Shown here: positions 53,937 through 62,345 of the stretch, in pieces
How positions within the stretch are numbered: the first letter of the stretch is position 1
How the letters are laid out: each line of letters starts with the position of its first letter
Origin: Ricordea florida
Taxonomy: Eukaryota > Cnidaria > Anthozoa > Corallimorpharia > Ricordeidae
Length of the DNA: 64,000 nt
Direction of reading: 5' to 3'
Assembly (NCBI GenBank): GCA_949710005.1
Contig: OX453276.1
Location: 5,828,377-5,892,376 of the forward strand
Notes under the pieces: generated by a model
Databases searched by the model: none
Told to the model about the DNA's origin: nothing
Seen by the model: the letters and a program-made list of their open reading frames with translations, nothing else
Translations under genes and position numbers: made by a program

Positions 53937-56900
53937 GATAATATCGAATATGGTAAAGCATTTTTAATAAAAAACATCGCTATTAAAACAGGACGGCGTG
54001 CGCTCTGATTGGCTAATACGCGCGATCCATTTGCCCATGGGTTGCATGCCAACGTCAGATTGTGATGTTGTGAAGTTTTATGTTATACAAGAAATCGTAA
54101 ACGCAGCAGCTGTGCAACCATCGAATTATGGACGCGCTTGAGAGGTTTGCTAAGCATTCAAGATGCTAGAGATATTCTTCGGCTGCGCCTCGAGTAGTCT
54201 CCTCCGCAGCCGTTATTAGGATCGTCGTGACGATCCTAATAACGGCTGCGGAGGAGACTACGCCTCGAGCGTCTGTTACGCTTCTTTCGTGCTTAGCAAA
54301 CTCGCGCGTGCACCATAACTCGATGGTTGCACAGCTGCTGCGTCAACCATTTATTCATTTGACAAAGAGATACTCCATATCCTCCACTTTATTCGACATA
54401 ATTATATTTCAGACACCGTCGTTACCTTCACAAATCAGGTGAGAGTGCCAAGGAGTTTTACGCCGTCTTATTTTAGAAGAGTTTTTTTTTTTTCACACTT
54501 GTTCTTCATTCTGCAAACAGACAAGGTGTAGCAAAACCTTCATCGTGATTGGCTACCAGAGTTCGTAAGATAAAGGGCTAGTACCTAACACGTTGCACTT
54601 AAAAATAATGTAGCCAATATCTTGTCATCTTGCTTTCATACTTTTTTTTAAATAAACTAACTGATTATTATTCGGTGGAGTTCGACTGACCTGGGAAGAG
54701 AGCAGTTAGTTCTGAAAAGGACATTTCTTGGCGTTCGCTGTCGGTTCCGCATGCTGTACAGAGTTATCATCACAAGAAATGGTGTTTTAGTGGGCTGTGA
54801 AACTATTAAGGGCTTAGAGCTTACAATTCGCTGAAAGACGGCGCAAGATTTTGAGTAGCGTGTTCCGAATTTTCGTAAAGTGGAAGTGCCAGGCATTAAG
54901 ATAAGCAATATACTTCGGGAAGATTTTTCCATACACAGCAAATAATGGCAAAGGAAAAGAAGCTTTGACTCTTTCTCGAAGTTTTTTTTGCACCGCTCCG
55001 ACCTAACCAGAAATCACTTAAATTGTAGAAAAAAATTCCCGATAGCTGTATCTCCGTTTAGACTTCTTTCTCTTGTTTGCTGCTTTTTTCACAAATTTGT
55101 CTCAAATTGCATTGTCCAGGCAGGGCCTTCATTTCTTTCTTTCCACGTTTTATAGTTACTTAAAGTGAGCTTTCAGCTAATCTTTCGATGCCTTCATTCT
55201 TTCAGTTTGATCTTTATTGCTATAGCAACACTAGCTGTGGCAGAATCTGATCCACAGGTTAGTAGGTGATGTAAGTGAGATAATAAATAGGGCAAAAAAA
55301 TAAGAACCACACTGTATAGTAAAACAAACAGTACCACAGTACAGTTTAGTAGCTTTCCAAAGGATGGTCACATTGCATGGCTTGATTCACAAATGAATGA
55401 GCTAGAACCACACTTTACGCTTGACGCCCTCACAAGGTTTGAATTAGTGTTGCTTTAATTAAATAGCTTTCGATTTGAAATTGTCACCAGCTCTGAGTAC
55501 ATTGTTCTAGGTTTGATTCACAGATGCAAAAAAGTTGGAACTACACTGCACTAGTAACACAAACAGTACCACTGTACTGAACTGTTCAGTAGCTTTTTAA
55601 AGAATGGTCACGCTGCATGGTTTGATTCACAGATGAAAAAGTTACAACCACACTGTATGGTAAAACGAACAGTACCACAGTACAGTATTGTTCAGTAGCT
55701 TTACAAAGAATGGTCACACTGCATGGTTTGATCCACAGATGAAAACTTGGAGTATCAGTGAGACTCTTTTACTTTTTGCGCATTTTAACTTTGCGTTATC
55801 TGTTAATATTTAGTTTGACTCCACGGGATATGTATGGATGATGATCCATTGTGGATTTTCAGGTGCATTCGCAGCTTTTTATAGTTTATAAACTCATTAA
55901 TAATTCATAAAGTAAATTCAAAGGAATTAAATGTTTAGAGAGTGTCTTTGTATCTGATATAAACGCGTGTAACATTTGCTTTCAATTTTCTTGGTCAAAA
56001 TACACCAAAATCCAAAGAATCCGAGAATCCGAAAAGGTGCGACCCCATTCTAAAAAAATTCGTGCAAGCTGAAAATTCCCCACCCCCCCTCCCCATCACG
56101 TCCCTAACTGTTGAAAATTCAATCCATTATAGTCGATCTAGTCGTGACAATGCGACCCCACCCAGCGGCACATCCCCATTGGTCACTTATAAGGAATTAC
56201 CCCCTCCCCCACCTCTCTGGGATCTTGTCAGGCTGTGTTGCTTATTGAAACTGGCGGTTTTACGTCATATGATGTGTTTCCACCAATTAGCTCATAATAG
56301 CTAATTGGTTTGATCCACAGATGAAAAAGTTAGAACCACACTGTAACGGTGGCGGAAATTCTTTCTATTTCGTTAAATTTACTACCGTTTCTTCTCCCTG
56401 TAGCTCTGTATTTATTCTATGGAAAAACAAGAAAGAAAAATTCACTGAGGTAAGTCGTTTAGCCGAAAAGGCCGTCCTGTAGACAGTTTCTCTTTGGTTC
56501 TGTGGGAAAAGGGTTGAGCGTCTCAGTGCCGCAGGTGGAGGTGGTGGGGGATGTAGTAACGAACCAGGCAACGGGAGATGAGGAGTTACGAGACAGAAGA
56601 ACCGTGCTGTTATTGGTCTGTTTTCAGGTCTAGGGGCATTGCCTCTGTGGCTTGAGTAGGTGCACCTTATTGCTTTATTTACTAACGAGGTTGGTCAACC
56701 TTGTTTTAAGTGTTTGGACCCACCTTGCGCGTGTTGATTTAACAGATCTCAGACAGCAAGAGGTACGGTGAATCTCGTTATTTATCGTTTGTTATCTCCT
56801 TTTAAGGCTAGTTTCCATAATATGATCGCAGCGTTTACTGACAAAAAAATAGTCAGCGATCTCAGCGATCATTTGGAAACAACTATCTGGTGATAAGAGA

Positions 56901-58263
56901 GAGCTCGGTTGCTACCCTGTCAATATGCTCTTTGTTTCTATTATGCTCTGTGTTTTTATAAGCTGACTATTAAAATGTAAATAGGAGTCATTATAATGTT
57001 GATAGGAGTTATTGTTATCGAATTTATTATTGTTGATGGGTGATGATTGTAGTTGCAGTAATTATTGTTCTGATCCAGCGAACCCTGATCCATCTCCCCC
57101 TTTATTAATAACGAGACTTAAACTCTTCATCAGCAGTGTAACTGATTTTACTAAGTAAAATTTCGCGGTGAAAGGAGAAAACGTTTCTCCCAGCAAACAC
57201 ACATGGAACATGAACCCGAGAAAAGAAATGCGCGCGAAAACGAGCTATCCCACAATATATAGTGACACACAATGGGGACAAACTATAAGTAACGCACTAC
57301 GCGGCGTGACATATGTGCCAGAACAATTATGAACTTCCCCGACTGTCTCACGACGTAATACGCTTGGCGTGGGTCGCATCGTTTCGGCCGCTTACGGATG
57401 GTTACATATTGATGCACAAATAAATCAGTTTAATATATAGTAGGTCGTCTTGTTGTTATAATGTAAACCACTGAGCGATGTGCAATGCAAAAATAGCGCT
57501 GTCCCATTATTTCTATCAAGTTTTTCACTTTCACGCTTTTTCCCTCGGTGACGTCAGAGCCCTGTACAAATCGATACACTGTCCCTGAGCAGCCAATCAT
57601 GGTACGAGTTTACCTGATAGTCGCCCAGTGGGTGATGCTAATTAACAATTAGATTATGAGCTCGAGATTTCTTTGGGGTGATAGCTGATGAGGCCGAAGG
57701 CAGAATCAACTATCGCCTCTTAGCAATCGAGAGCGAATGATCCAATTGCTTAGTAAAAATCATAAACTAATCACGCGTGGATGAAAAATACTGAATAACT
57801 AAATTTTCCTGTGAAACTTCGCTAAAGCGCGAAGACGTCGTCATTGGTGAGCAGGGTTGGCACAGTGTTGGTGAGCAGGGTTGGCACAGTGTTGGTGAGC
57901 AGGGTTGGCACAGTGTTGGGGAGCAGGGTTGGCACAGTGTTGGTGAGCAGGGTTGGCACAGTGTTGGGGAGCAGGGTTGGCACAGTGTTGGTGAGCAGGG
58001 TTGGCGCAGTGGTGAGAGCGCTCGCCTTCCACCAATGTGGCCCGGGTTCGATTCCCGGCCCCGGCGTCATATGTGGGCTGAGTTTGTTGGTTCTCTGCTC
58101 TGCTCCGAGAGGTTTTTTTCTGGGTACTCCGGTTTTCCCCTCTCCACAAAAACCAACATTTGATTTGATTTAATTCAATATGATTTGATTTCATTTCATT
58201 TGTGCTTTACAGTGTCCCCAATTAGTACAGCAGTGCTAAATACAGTTGACACTCAAATAAAGT

Positions 58264-58298
<35 letters not shown>

Positions 58299-60315
58299 TT
58301 GAAAACGACCTCTAAACAAGTGCTGCACTCTTATGGCTGATAGTGTGCAGTAGCTCAACCAATCAGATTGAGGTATTTGCATTAGTATACTAGTAGATTT
58401 TTACTAGTTAATGTTAGTTGCCTTGGAGACTAGGTGTAGTGTTTGGCTGGCGCTTATATGCCTCATGGGTTTGCTCTACACTTAAATTTTACACTTTCAA
58501 TATATTTTCCTCCTTTTAGTGAGGTCGATAAGATGTTCCTTGACGCTCTTACAAGGTTTGAATGAGTGCTGCTGTAATTAAAATAGCTTTCGATTTGAAA
58601 TTGTCATCAGCTCTGAGTACATTATTCTAGGTTTGATTCACAGTTTAAAAAAAAGTTGGAACTGCACTGCACTGCACTAGTAAAACAAACAGTACCACAG
58701 TAGAGTACTGTTCAGTAGCTTTCCAAAGAATTAGCCTAAGCTATTTGATTAGCCTAAACTATTTGCGGTCAGGAGATGTCTGTGTGTTTCATTGTCTCTG
58801 ATGAAATTTAAATTTCTATTTTTAGATTTTCCAATCATAATTAACTGATGAAGATAATGAATATCAATAAAAGTGTGTGTGTGAAGAAAAAAAGAATGGT
58901 CACACTGCATGGTTTGATCCACAGATGAAAACGTTAGGGCCACACTGTATAGTAAAACAAACAGTACCACAGTACAGTACTGTTCAGTAGCTTTACAAAG
59001 AATGGTCACACTGCATGGTTTGATCTACAGATGAAAAAGTTAGAACCACACTGTATAGTAAAACAAACAGTACCACAGTACAGTACTGTTCATTTATTCC
59101 CCCGTAATATTTTGGATTGCTTTTCTTTACATGGGTGATTGAATGAGTACAGTGGTCGGAGGTAAACTTCCTGCGACCTTGAAATGTCATTACTCTTATA
59201 CCTAGTACTCCTGTGTTTCATATGCGCGATTCGGGATTTTGCAGTACCAACGCTCTGCTTTTCTTTTCCAGTGTTATCATATTAATGGGCATCAGCATAG
59301 TAACAGGTTTGAGTTGTAACTACTGTACAGCGGTAAATCTAAGTTCCCTACTGTACTAGCTGGCATAAAGCAACTCGAAGAATCATTTCATATCATCTCG
59401 TCCCCTAAAAGTGTGCTGATATTGTAATGAGAAACGCTTTTTTTATTTGATTACTTCCAGGAGTGAAAGGCCTAGGAATCTGTCACAGACACTCGTAAAA
59501 CATTCTTCTCGGCGTCTTCGTTTGCACTTGTGCTTTTGTTCCTAAGTTCTTGATCTTGTGTCACAACGTTTCGGCAATCCTGCTCTCCTCAGGAGACCGA
59601 AAAAAAAACGAAAAAACCGATATCACTACAGTCACCTGAGCAGGGCAGGATTGCCGAAACGTTGTGACACAAGACCAAGAACTTAGGAACAAAAGCACAA
59701 GTGAAAAAAAAGACGCCGAGAAGAATGTTAATACAGAGTGCCACGTGCGCCCAACTCAAGAGTCTATCAAGACTCGTAAAACAGTGTTTCTTTACAGTGT
59801 CAAACACACGCAAGCTCGCTAAAAATACGCCGGTGCGCGTCGTATGAGATCGTTGCACCGATGCAAGCTTTCATAGGTTCGAATCCTGTTCAAGCCTGGA
59901 CTAGATTGTAGAATACCCGACGGCGGGAATGGTATACAAATGATATGACTGCTATGGTGTTGACTTTACGCAGTCATCAAGTTTGCATATTGTTTACAAC
60001 AGTGGCCGGGTATTCTAGAACTGTTCCCAAGTCTGAATTTTTTTAAGGTCTTATCTTTGCAACTGCTGGAGTTGCTCACATGACTGGGACGATCTTTCAC
60101 TTATTGAAAATCTTTCTTCAGCGGTTCACATATATCTTTGTCTTTTGTAAAGTGTTTGTAAATTTGCAATGAAAAAAAAGAAGAAAATATCGTGTTGGAA
60201 TTTATTTAGGCCAATTATTAACTTATTTTTTTGTTTTCCTCCTAGGTGAACTCTTCACTGCTGTAGAGTTTCCTTTCTTGTACTCTACGCACTTTCATGT
60301 TGGCTGCATGGCCAG
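47702..60315 (+). CDS. TMEM241: TMEM241-like nucleotide-sugar transporter (12 exons joined, 3' end uncertain)
   Basis: Exons: 47702-47779, 48848-48894, 49415-49498, 50814-50895, 52613-52690, 54413-54438, 55206-55257, 55814-55862, 56404-56449, 58520-58555, 59272-59306, 60246-60315. All phases agree, giving about 227 residues. Visible blocks align in order with vertebrate TMEM241: VNKHVLTNLKFTYPTIFQSW, VILSWLPASLLFAGRIYSGS, PVPVFSVMHYTTPVLHTLLD, LIFIAIATLAVAESDPQFDS, then ELFTAVEFPFLYSTHFHVGC. TMEM241 is a multi-pass SLC35-related Golgi protein; work in mammals points to UDP-GlcNAc transport needed for lysosomal enzyme tagging, and the same role here is inference. The family needs about 70 more residues; they are not securely found. 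Many exons are tiny (26-52 nt). Confidence 0.92.
48367..48676. mobile_element. Two-module fold-back MITE, inverted copy of 40787-41090
   Basis: Body first (tttagtataaatactcaggt, then cacgctctgattggttcgc), hairpin last (cctcaggctcagtgat ... gccttcggcgaataattgtt). Lies in TMEM241 intron 1, about 170 bp before exon 2. Confidence 0.85.
48848..48894 (+). CDS. TMEM241: TMEM241 exon 2
   Basis: tctag / gtaagg. Encodes HVLTNLKFTYPTIFQ plus two bases; the LKFTYPT.FQ block is diagnostic for the family. Confidence 0.93.
48960..49165 (-). mobile_element. tRNA-derived SINE
   Basis: On the minus strand, gtttaggtcagttggtagag (A box) and gagttgaaacctcgg (degenerate B box), then the body shared with 18.85-19.03 kb. 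Confidence 0.7.
49415..49498 (+). CDS. TMEM241: TMEM241 exon 3
   Basis: tctcag / gtacag. Encodes SWQTGTAFVVLLSLNSIGYI and DLNIQLSC; matches the GWQTLIGG...GWVEIN stretch of vertebrate TMEM241. Confidence 0.9.
49750..50018 (+). mobile_element. tRNA-derived SINE with GTAT tail
   Basis: Head ggcaggatggccgagtggtc and gggttcaaatcccgctctgg resemble a tRNA of the Leu/Ser type; the body includes gccaactggtctgcctccc, ttgtatgttgtatgttgtag and ends in (gtat)n. Confidence 0.82.
50020..50810. other. TMEM241 intron, nothing recognised
   Basis: AT-rich with weak short duplications (gggatgggaaa / ggatgtgggataa). No exon supportable. Confidence 0.4.
50814..50895 (+). CDS. TMEM241: TMEM241 exon 4
   Basis: cctag / gtaagt. 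Encodes SVILSWLPASLLFAGRIYSG and SVALSRL, the WLPAS.LF.G.IY.GS.ALSRL block. Confidence 0.95.
51875..52086. repeat. 112-bp direct duplication
   Basis: Two tandem copies of a unit with aagactgacataatagattt, actctggctaatgccagacg and cttaaagggttaa. The unit has weak terminal complementarity (ttaacccttta / taaagggttaa). Confidence 0.85.
52613..52690 (+). CDS. TMEM241: TMEM241 exon 5
   Basis: ttgcag / gtcagt. Encodes PVPVFSVMHYTTPVLHTLLD and WFILKK, phase 0 at both ends. Confidence 0.92.
52790..53210. mobile_element. Two-module fold-back element, copy of 26222-26660
   Basis: Starts tatatggctacaatag, gctctgattggctgctgagc; hairpin end at about 53065-53200 (tcattacaaggaaatctcag / gagacttccttgtaatgacc). 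Follows exon 5 by about 100 bp. Confidence 0.75.
53337..53628. mobile_element. A-tract MITE, copy 5
   Basis: Full length; termini agggacggaccattagaaaa and ggtccgtccct. Interior orientation as in copy 4. Confidence 0.9.
53880..53945. repeat. (AAT/GAT)n microsatellite
   Basis: Mixed aataat and gataat triplets. Confidence 0.8.
54000..54355. mobile_element. Two-module fold-back MITE
   Basis: Starts gtgcgctctgattggctaat acgcgcg, ends in a large hairpin whose inner stem (ctcctccgcagccgttatta / taataacggctgcggaggag) is near perfect, with outer arms cagctgtgcaaccatcgaat / gatggttgcacagctgctg. Ends just before exon 6. A relative lies inverted at 61112-61345. Confidence 0.82.
54413..54438 (+). CDS. 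TMEM241: TMEM241 exon 6 (26 nt)
   Basis: tttcag / gtgaga. Encodes TPSLPSQI plus two bases. Aligns with TSPAKIC in vertebrates; short enough to be missed by gene finders. Confidence 0.82.
55206..55257 (+). CDS. TMEM241: TMEM241 exon 7
   Basis: ttcag / gttagt. Encodes LIFIAIATLAVAESDPQ, a membrane helix. Confidence 0.92.
55300..55740 (-). repeat. 106-bp dispersed satellite, cluster 5 (inverted)
   Basis: Three satellite units in minus orientation, interrupted at 55418-55500 by a copy of the exon 10 region. Confidence 0.85.
55418..55580 (+). repeat. Duplicate of TMEM241 exon 10 3' half and intron
   Basis: cttgacgccctcacaaggtt, then atagctttcgatttgaaatt and ctctgagtacattgttctag match 58539-58700 closely. 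Contains the last 17 nt of exon 10 and its donor but no acceptor. Confidence 0.82.
55814..55862 (+). CDS. TMEM241: TMEM241 exon 8
   Basis: tttag / gtgcat. Encodes FDSTGYVWMMIHCGFS plus one base; matches FNPDGYFWAIIHLLCVG. Confidence 0.9.
55885..56015. repeat. Dispersed repeat shared with 24745-24870
   Basis: actcattaataattcataaa, tgtctttgtatctgatataa, caaaatacaccaaaatcc. Class unknown. Overlaps none of the exons. Confidence 0.7.
56050..56108. mobile_element. A-tract MITE, truncated copy 6
   Basis: Only the end: aattcgtgcaagctgaaaat, tccccacc, catcacgtccct; the ttttctaatggtc part of the terminus is missing. Confidence 0.7.
56404..56449 (+). CDS. TMEM241: TMEM241 exon 9
   Basis: tgtag / gtaagt. 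In phase reads ALYLFYGKTRKKNSL plus two bases; basic loop after the helix. Confidence 0.85.
56450..57639. other. TMEM241 intron, nothing recognised
   Basis: No repeat family or exon found. Minor fragment of the 106-bp satellite at 56308-56345 just before. Confidence 0.4.
57846..58003 (+). repeat. 24-bp minisatellite joined to a SINE head
   Basis: About seven copies of ggttggcacagtgttggtga plus gcag. The unit begins like the 5' end of the adjoining SINE (ggttggcgcagtggtgag). Confidence 0.9.
58000..58298 (+). mobile_element. tRNA-derived SINE with (ATT)n tail
   Basis: Head tggcgcagtggtgagagcgc (A box) and gggttcgattcccggcccc (B box), body with ctctgctctgctccgagagg and ctccggttttcccctctcc, then tttgatttgatt repeats, caaataaagttcatt and a pure (att)n tail. 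Full length. Confidence 0.9.
58520..58555 (+). CDS. TMEM241: TMEM241 exon 10 (36 nt)
   Basis: tttag / gtttga. Encodes SEVDKMFLDALT plus two bases; matches SDIDQQYLNYIF. Its 3' half and donor are duplicated at 55.42 kb. Confidence 0.85.
58650..59100 (-). repeat. 106-bp dispersed satellite, cluster 6 (inverted)
   Basis: Three units in minus orientation, one interrupted at about 58728-58885 by unrelated sequence that contains a short duplication (agcctaagctatttga, agcctaaactatttg). Confidence 0.85.
59272..59306 (+). CDS. TMEM241: TMEM241 exon 11 (35 nt)
   Basis: ttccag / gtttga. Encodes SVIILMGISIVT plus one base; hydrophobic, matches FSVVLLAFASHPTG. Confidence 0.85.
59500..59727. mobile_element. 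Fold-back element with 83-bp arms
   Basis: Arms 59500-59582 and 59645-59727 are near-perfect inverses (cattcttctcggcgtctt; cacaacgtttcggcaatcct). Loop about 60 bp. Confidence 0.85.
59850..60130 (+). mobile_element. tRNA-like SINE relic with embedded fold-back
   Basis: B-box-like aggttcgaatcctgttca near 59875, then gaatacccg/cgggtattcta inverted repeat (59910-60020), then the 3' body cttatctttgcaactgc and ctttcacttattgaaaat shared with 44.6 kb. Confidence 0.6.
60246..60315 (+). CDS. TMEM241: TMEM241 exon 12
   Basis: cctag / gtaaag. Encodes GELFTAVEFPFLYSTHFHVG and CMA plus two bases; matches GDLFSVLDFPFLYFYRFHGSCCAS. Confidence 0.93.
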
Positions 60316-60319
60316 GTAA

Positions 60320-60610
60320 AGCAGTAATTTAAGAGATGGAATTCTACCACCAGCCAAAGGAGTAGACTGAAAATGTATAATTTTTAATTAAGTGGTTTTG
60401 AATTAGCATGAGTTTCAGAGAAGCACAGTGTAGCTCAAGTTGTTTTCTTTATTTCTATAACAACAACAAAAACAACAACTTTTAATGACACATCATCTTA
60501 GTAAGGTCTAACATTTGTAACATATATAACTTATAGGCAATTTAACATATGTTTTTACACTTGCCTATATATAGCAACTGGGGCTAATCGAGGTAGGCAG
60601 TGTGGGGACG
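60320..60610. other. TMEM241 intron, nothing recognised
   Basis: No exon or repeat beyond a short (aac)n run near 60463-60478. Confidence 0.35.
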
Positions 60611-60614
60611 CTAT

Positions 60615-60705
60615 ACATACATACATACATACATACATACATACATACATACAATTACATACATATATACATACATACATACATACAATACATACATACA
60701 TTCTT
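60615..60705. repeat. (CATA)n microsatellite
   Basis: About twenty catacata units in two blocks. Confidence 0.92.
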
Positions 60706-61111
60706 TTATTATATATATATTTAAGGAGGGGTGACGTATATATAAAAGATAGATAAAACTGTTGTCGTTCTTTATAATTTTTGGATGGAGGAAGGGGGGA
60801 TTTGCGAAAGCAATATTTCTCCAGTAAGAAGTCACTAAGTTTTAAATTATTATGGCGCCTCTGCAAACATCCGCCATCTTACATCGCTTAGCTCAGGTCA
60901 AAATTATCATGGAATTAGAATCTAATTTTGTTGAGACGCTTCTCTAAGAATTTCTGTTCAAATTGAAGGTCAGGAGAGAAAACAGAATTTACAATTTAAC
61001 TAGAGACTGTTTGTACCTGAAAGTATAATTAGTTGGGGGGCGGTGCATCTTAGCGGTACGTTTAGAAGTAGATGAAATGCTCGGAATTCGAATCAGAATG
61101 AAGAAATGGTT

Positions 61112-61345
61112 GACGTGCAGCGTGTAACCATCAAGTTATGGACGCACGCGGGAGTTTGCTAAGCGCGAAAGAAGCGAGAGAGATGCTCGAGGATGCACCT
61201 CGAGCATCTCTAATTTCTTGAGTTCCATTTCTTTTATAACATAAGACTGCACCCCTTCACAATCTGACGTCAGCATGCAACCCATGGGCAAATGGATCGC
61301 TCGTATTAGCCAATCATAGCGCGCGCTTTCCCAAAGCTATTTCAT
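61112..61345. mobile_element. Two-module fold-back MITE, inverted relative of 54000-54355
   Basis: gtgtaaccatcaagttatgg first, hairpin gatgctcgaggatgcacctcgagcatc, then caatctgacgtcagcatgca, cccatgggcaaatgg and gccaatcatagcgcgcgct. Confidence 0.8.
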
Positions 61346-61389
61346 AATCCTTCTTTTCGTATGAAACCAGTGGGCTACGAAGGGCCAGC

Positions 61390-61712
61390 CATGGTGAAGC
61401 TCAGGGTTACAGGCACTAATGGTAAATATGCACACATGGCCGGAACTTATCCCGGTTTCTGTAGCATGAAGCACATGGAAGTGTTATTACTCCTCCCTGG
61501 ATGGGAAGGTAGTCCAACGCAGGGTTACCCCCAGCATTATATCGCTGGTACCCAGTTATACACCTGGGTGGAGAGAGAGAGAGTTTGGAGTTAAGTTTCT
61601 TGTCTAAGGAAACAACACAGTTCCATCACCAGGGCTCGAACTCCGGACCTCTTGCACGGAAGTCTGGCACACTAACCACTACAGGTCACTACACTACCGC
61701 GTCTCCACACTG
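61390..61712 (-). mobile_element. tRNA-derived SINE, inverted copy of 21192-21475
   Basis: On the minus strand, gtagtggttagtgtgccaga, gagttcgagccctggtgatg, then the same body (cacccaggtgtataactggg, ataatgctgggggtaaccct). Confidence 0.82.
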
Positions 61713-61948
61713 GCAATAATGCGCATGTTATAAGAAGAAACGTAGTAGTATTTTTCAAGTATGATATTTATCAATGATATTTAGAATGGTATTTCTAATT
61801 ATATTTATCATTGGTATTTTATCTTTAACTTGTTATTAACAATATTATTGATGTTAATGGGAGTTGAGATGTTCAGGTAATTAGTTTATCGATAAGTATT
61901 GACCTACGAGATCCTTAATCTGGTAACTGCCGTTTCCTTTATTGGTAG

Positions 61949-62065
61949 TGGCATTTTTGGCGCGGGCGTGGGACTTTCTGAGGTGCTGCTGCTGGGAACG
62001 GAACTTGGTTTATCAATGGGAGTTGTTCATAGCTTAAACAAGGCGAGTCAGCAACAAAGTATTTA
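61949..62065 (+). CDS. Possible 3' exon of TMEM241
   Basis: After ggtag, the phase from exon 12 reads SGIFGAGVGLSEVLLLGTEL, GLSMGVVHSLNKASQQQSI and stop at 62063-62065. Hydrophobic and glycine-rich, starting with the expected SG, but the alignment to known C-termini is poor. A GC donor (AAG|gcgagt) inside it is also possible. Confidence 0.3.
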
Positions 62066-62094
62066 AACAGCGTAAGAGTTTGTGCTGAACGTAA

Positions 62095-62345
62095 AGGGGG
62101 TTCAAGAGGGGCAAATTTTAACGGCGCGAGCTTATCTCGGTTTCTCTAGCATGAAGCATCAAGGAGTATTATCACTCCCCCCTCCGGATGGGTGGCAAGG
62201 ACGTTTTAGGGTTACCCCCAGCATAACATTGCAGCACCCATTCATACAACTGGGTGGAGAGAGAAATTGTGGGGGTCAGGTTTCATAATAAGGTAACAAT
62301 TAACACCGTGTCATATTCTGGGTTTGGATCCCAGGCCACTTAAAG
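62095..62345 (-). mobile_element. SINE of the same family, degraded
   Basis: Recognisable from tgcttcatgctagagaaacc, gggggtaaccctaa and a degraded tRNA-like head near 62330. Confidence 0.65.

Larger units (their letters stand above)
57640..58408. mobile_element. Two-module fold-back MITE interrupted by a SINE
   Basis: Left hairpin aacaattagattatgagctc ... gagcgaatgatccaattgct; body to gacgtcgtcatt at about 57845; then the inserted 24-bp array and SINE; resuming at about 58298 with ttttgaaaacgacc and ending gccaatca-type (accaatcagattgag), gtatactagtagatttttac. Confidence 0.78.

Noticed and set aside
58010..58065. Functional tRNA gene
   Set aside because: Full SINE body and (ATT)n tail follow directly.
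57822..58194. ORFs with repeated NTVPTLL or HQHCANPA
   Set aside because: The 24-bp minisatellite is a multiple of three, which keeps frames open artificially.
60555..60866. ORFs with MYVCIVCMYVCIYVC repeats
   Set aside because: Translation of the CATA microsatellite.
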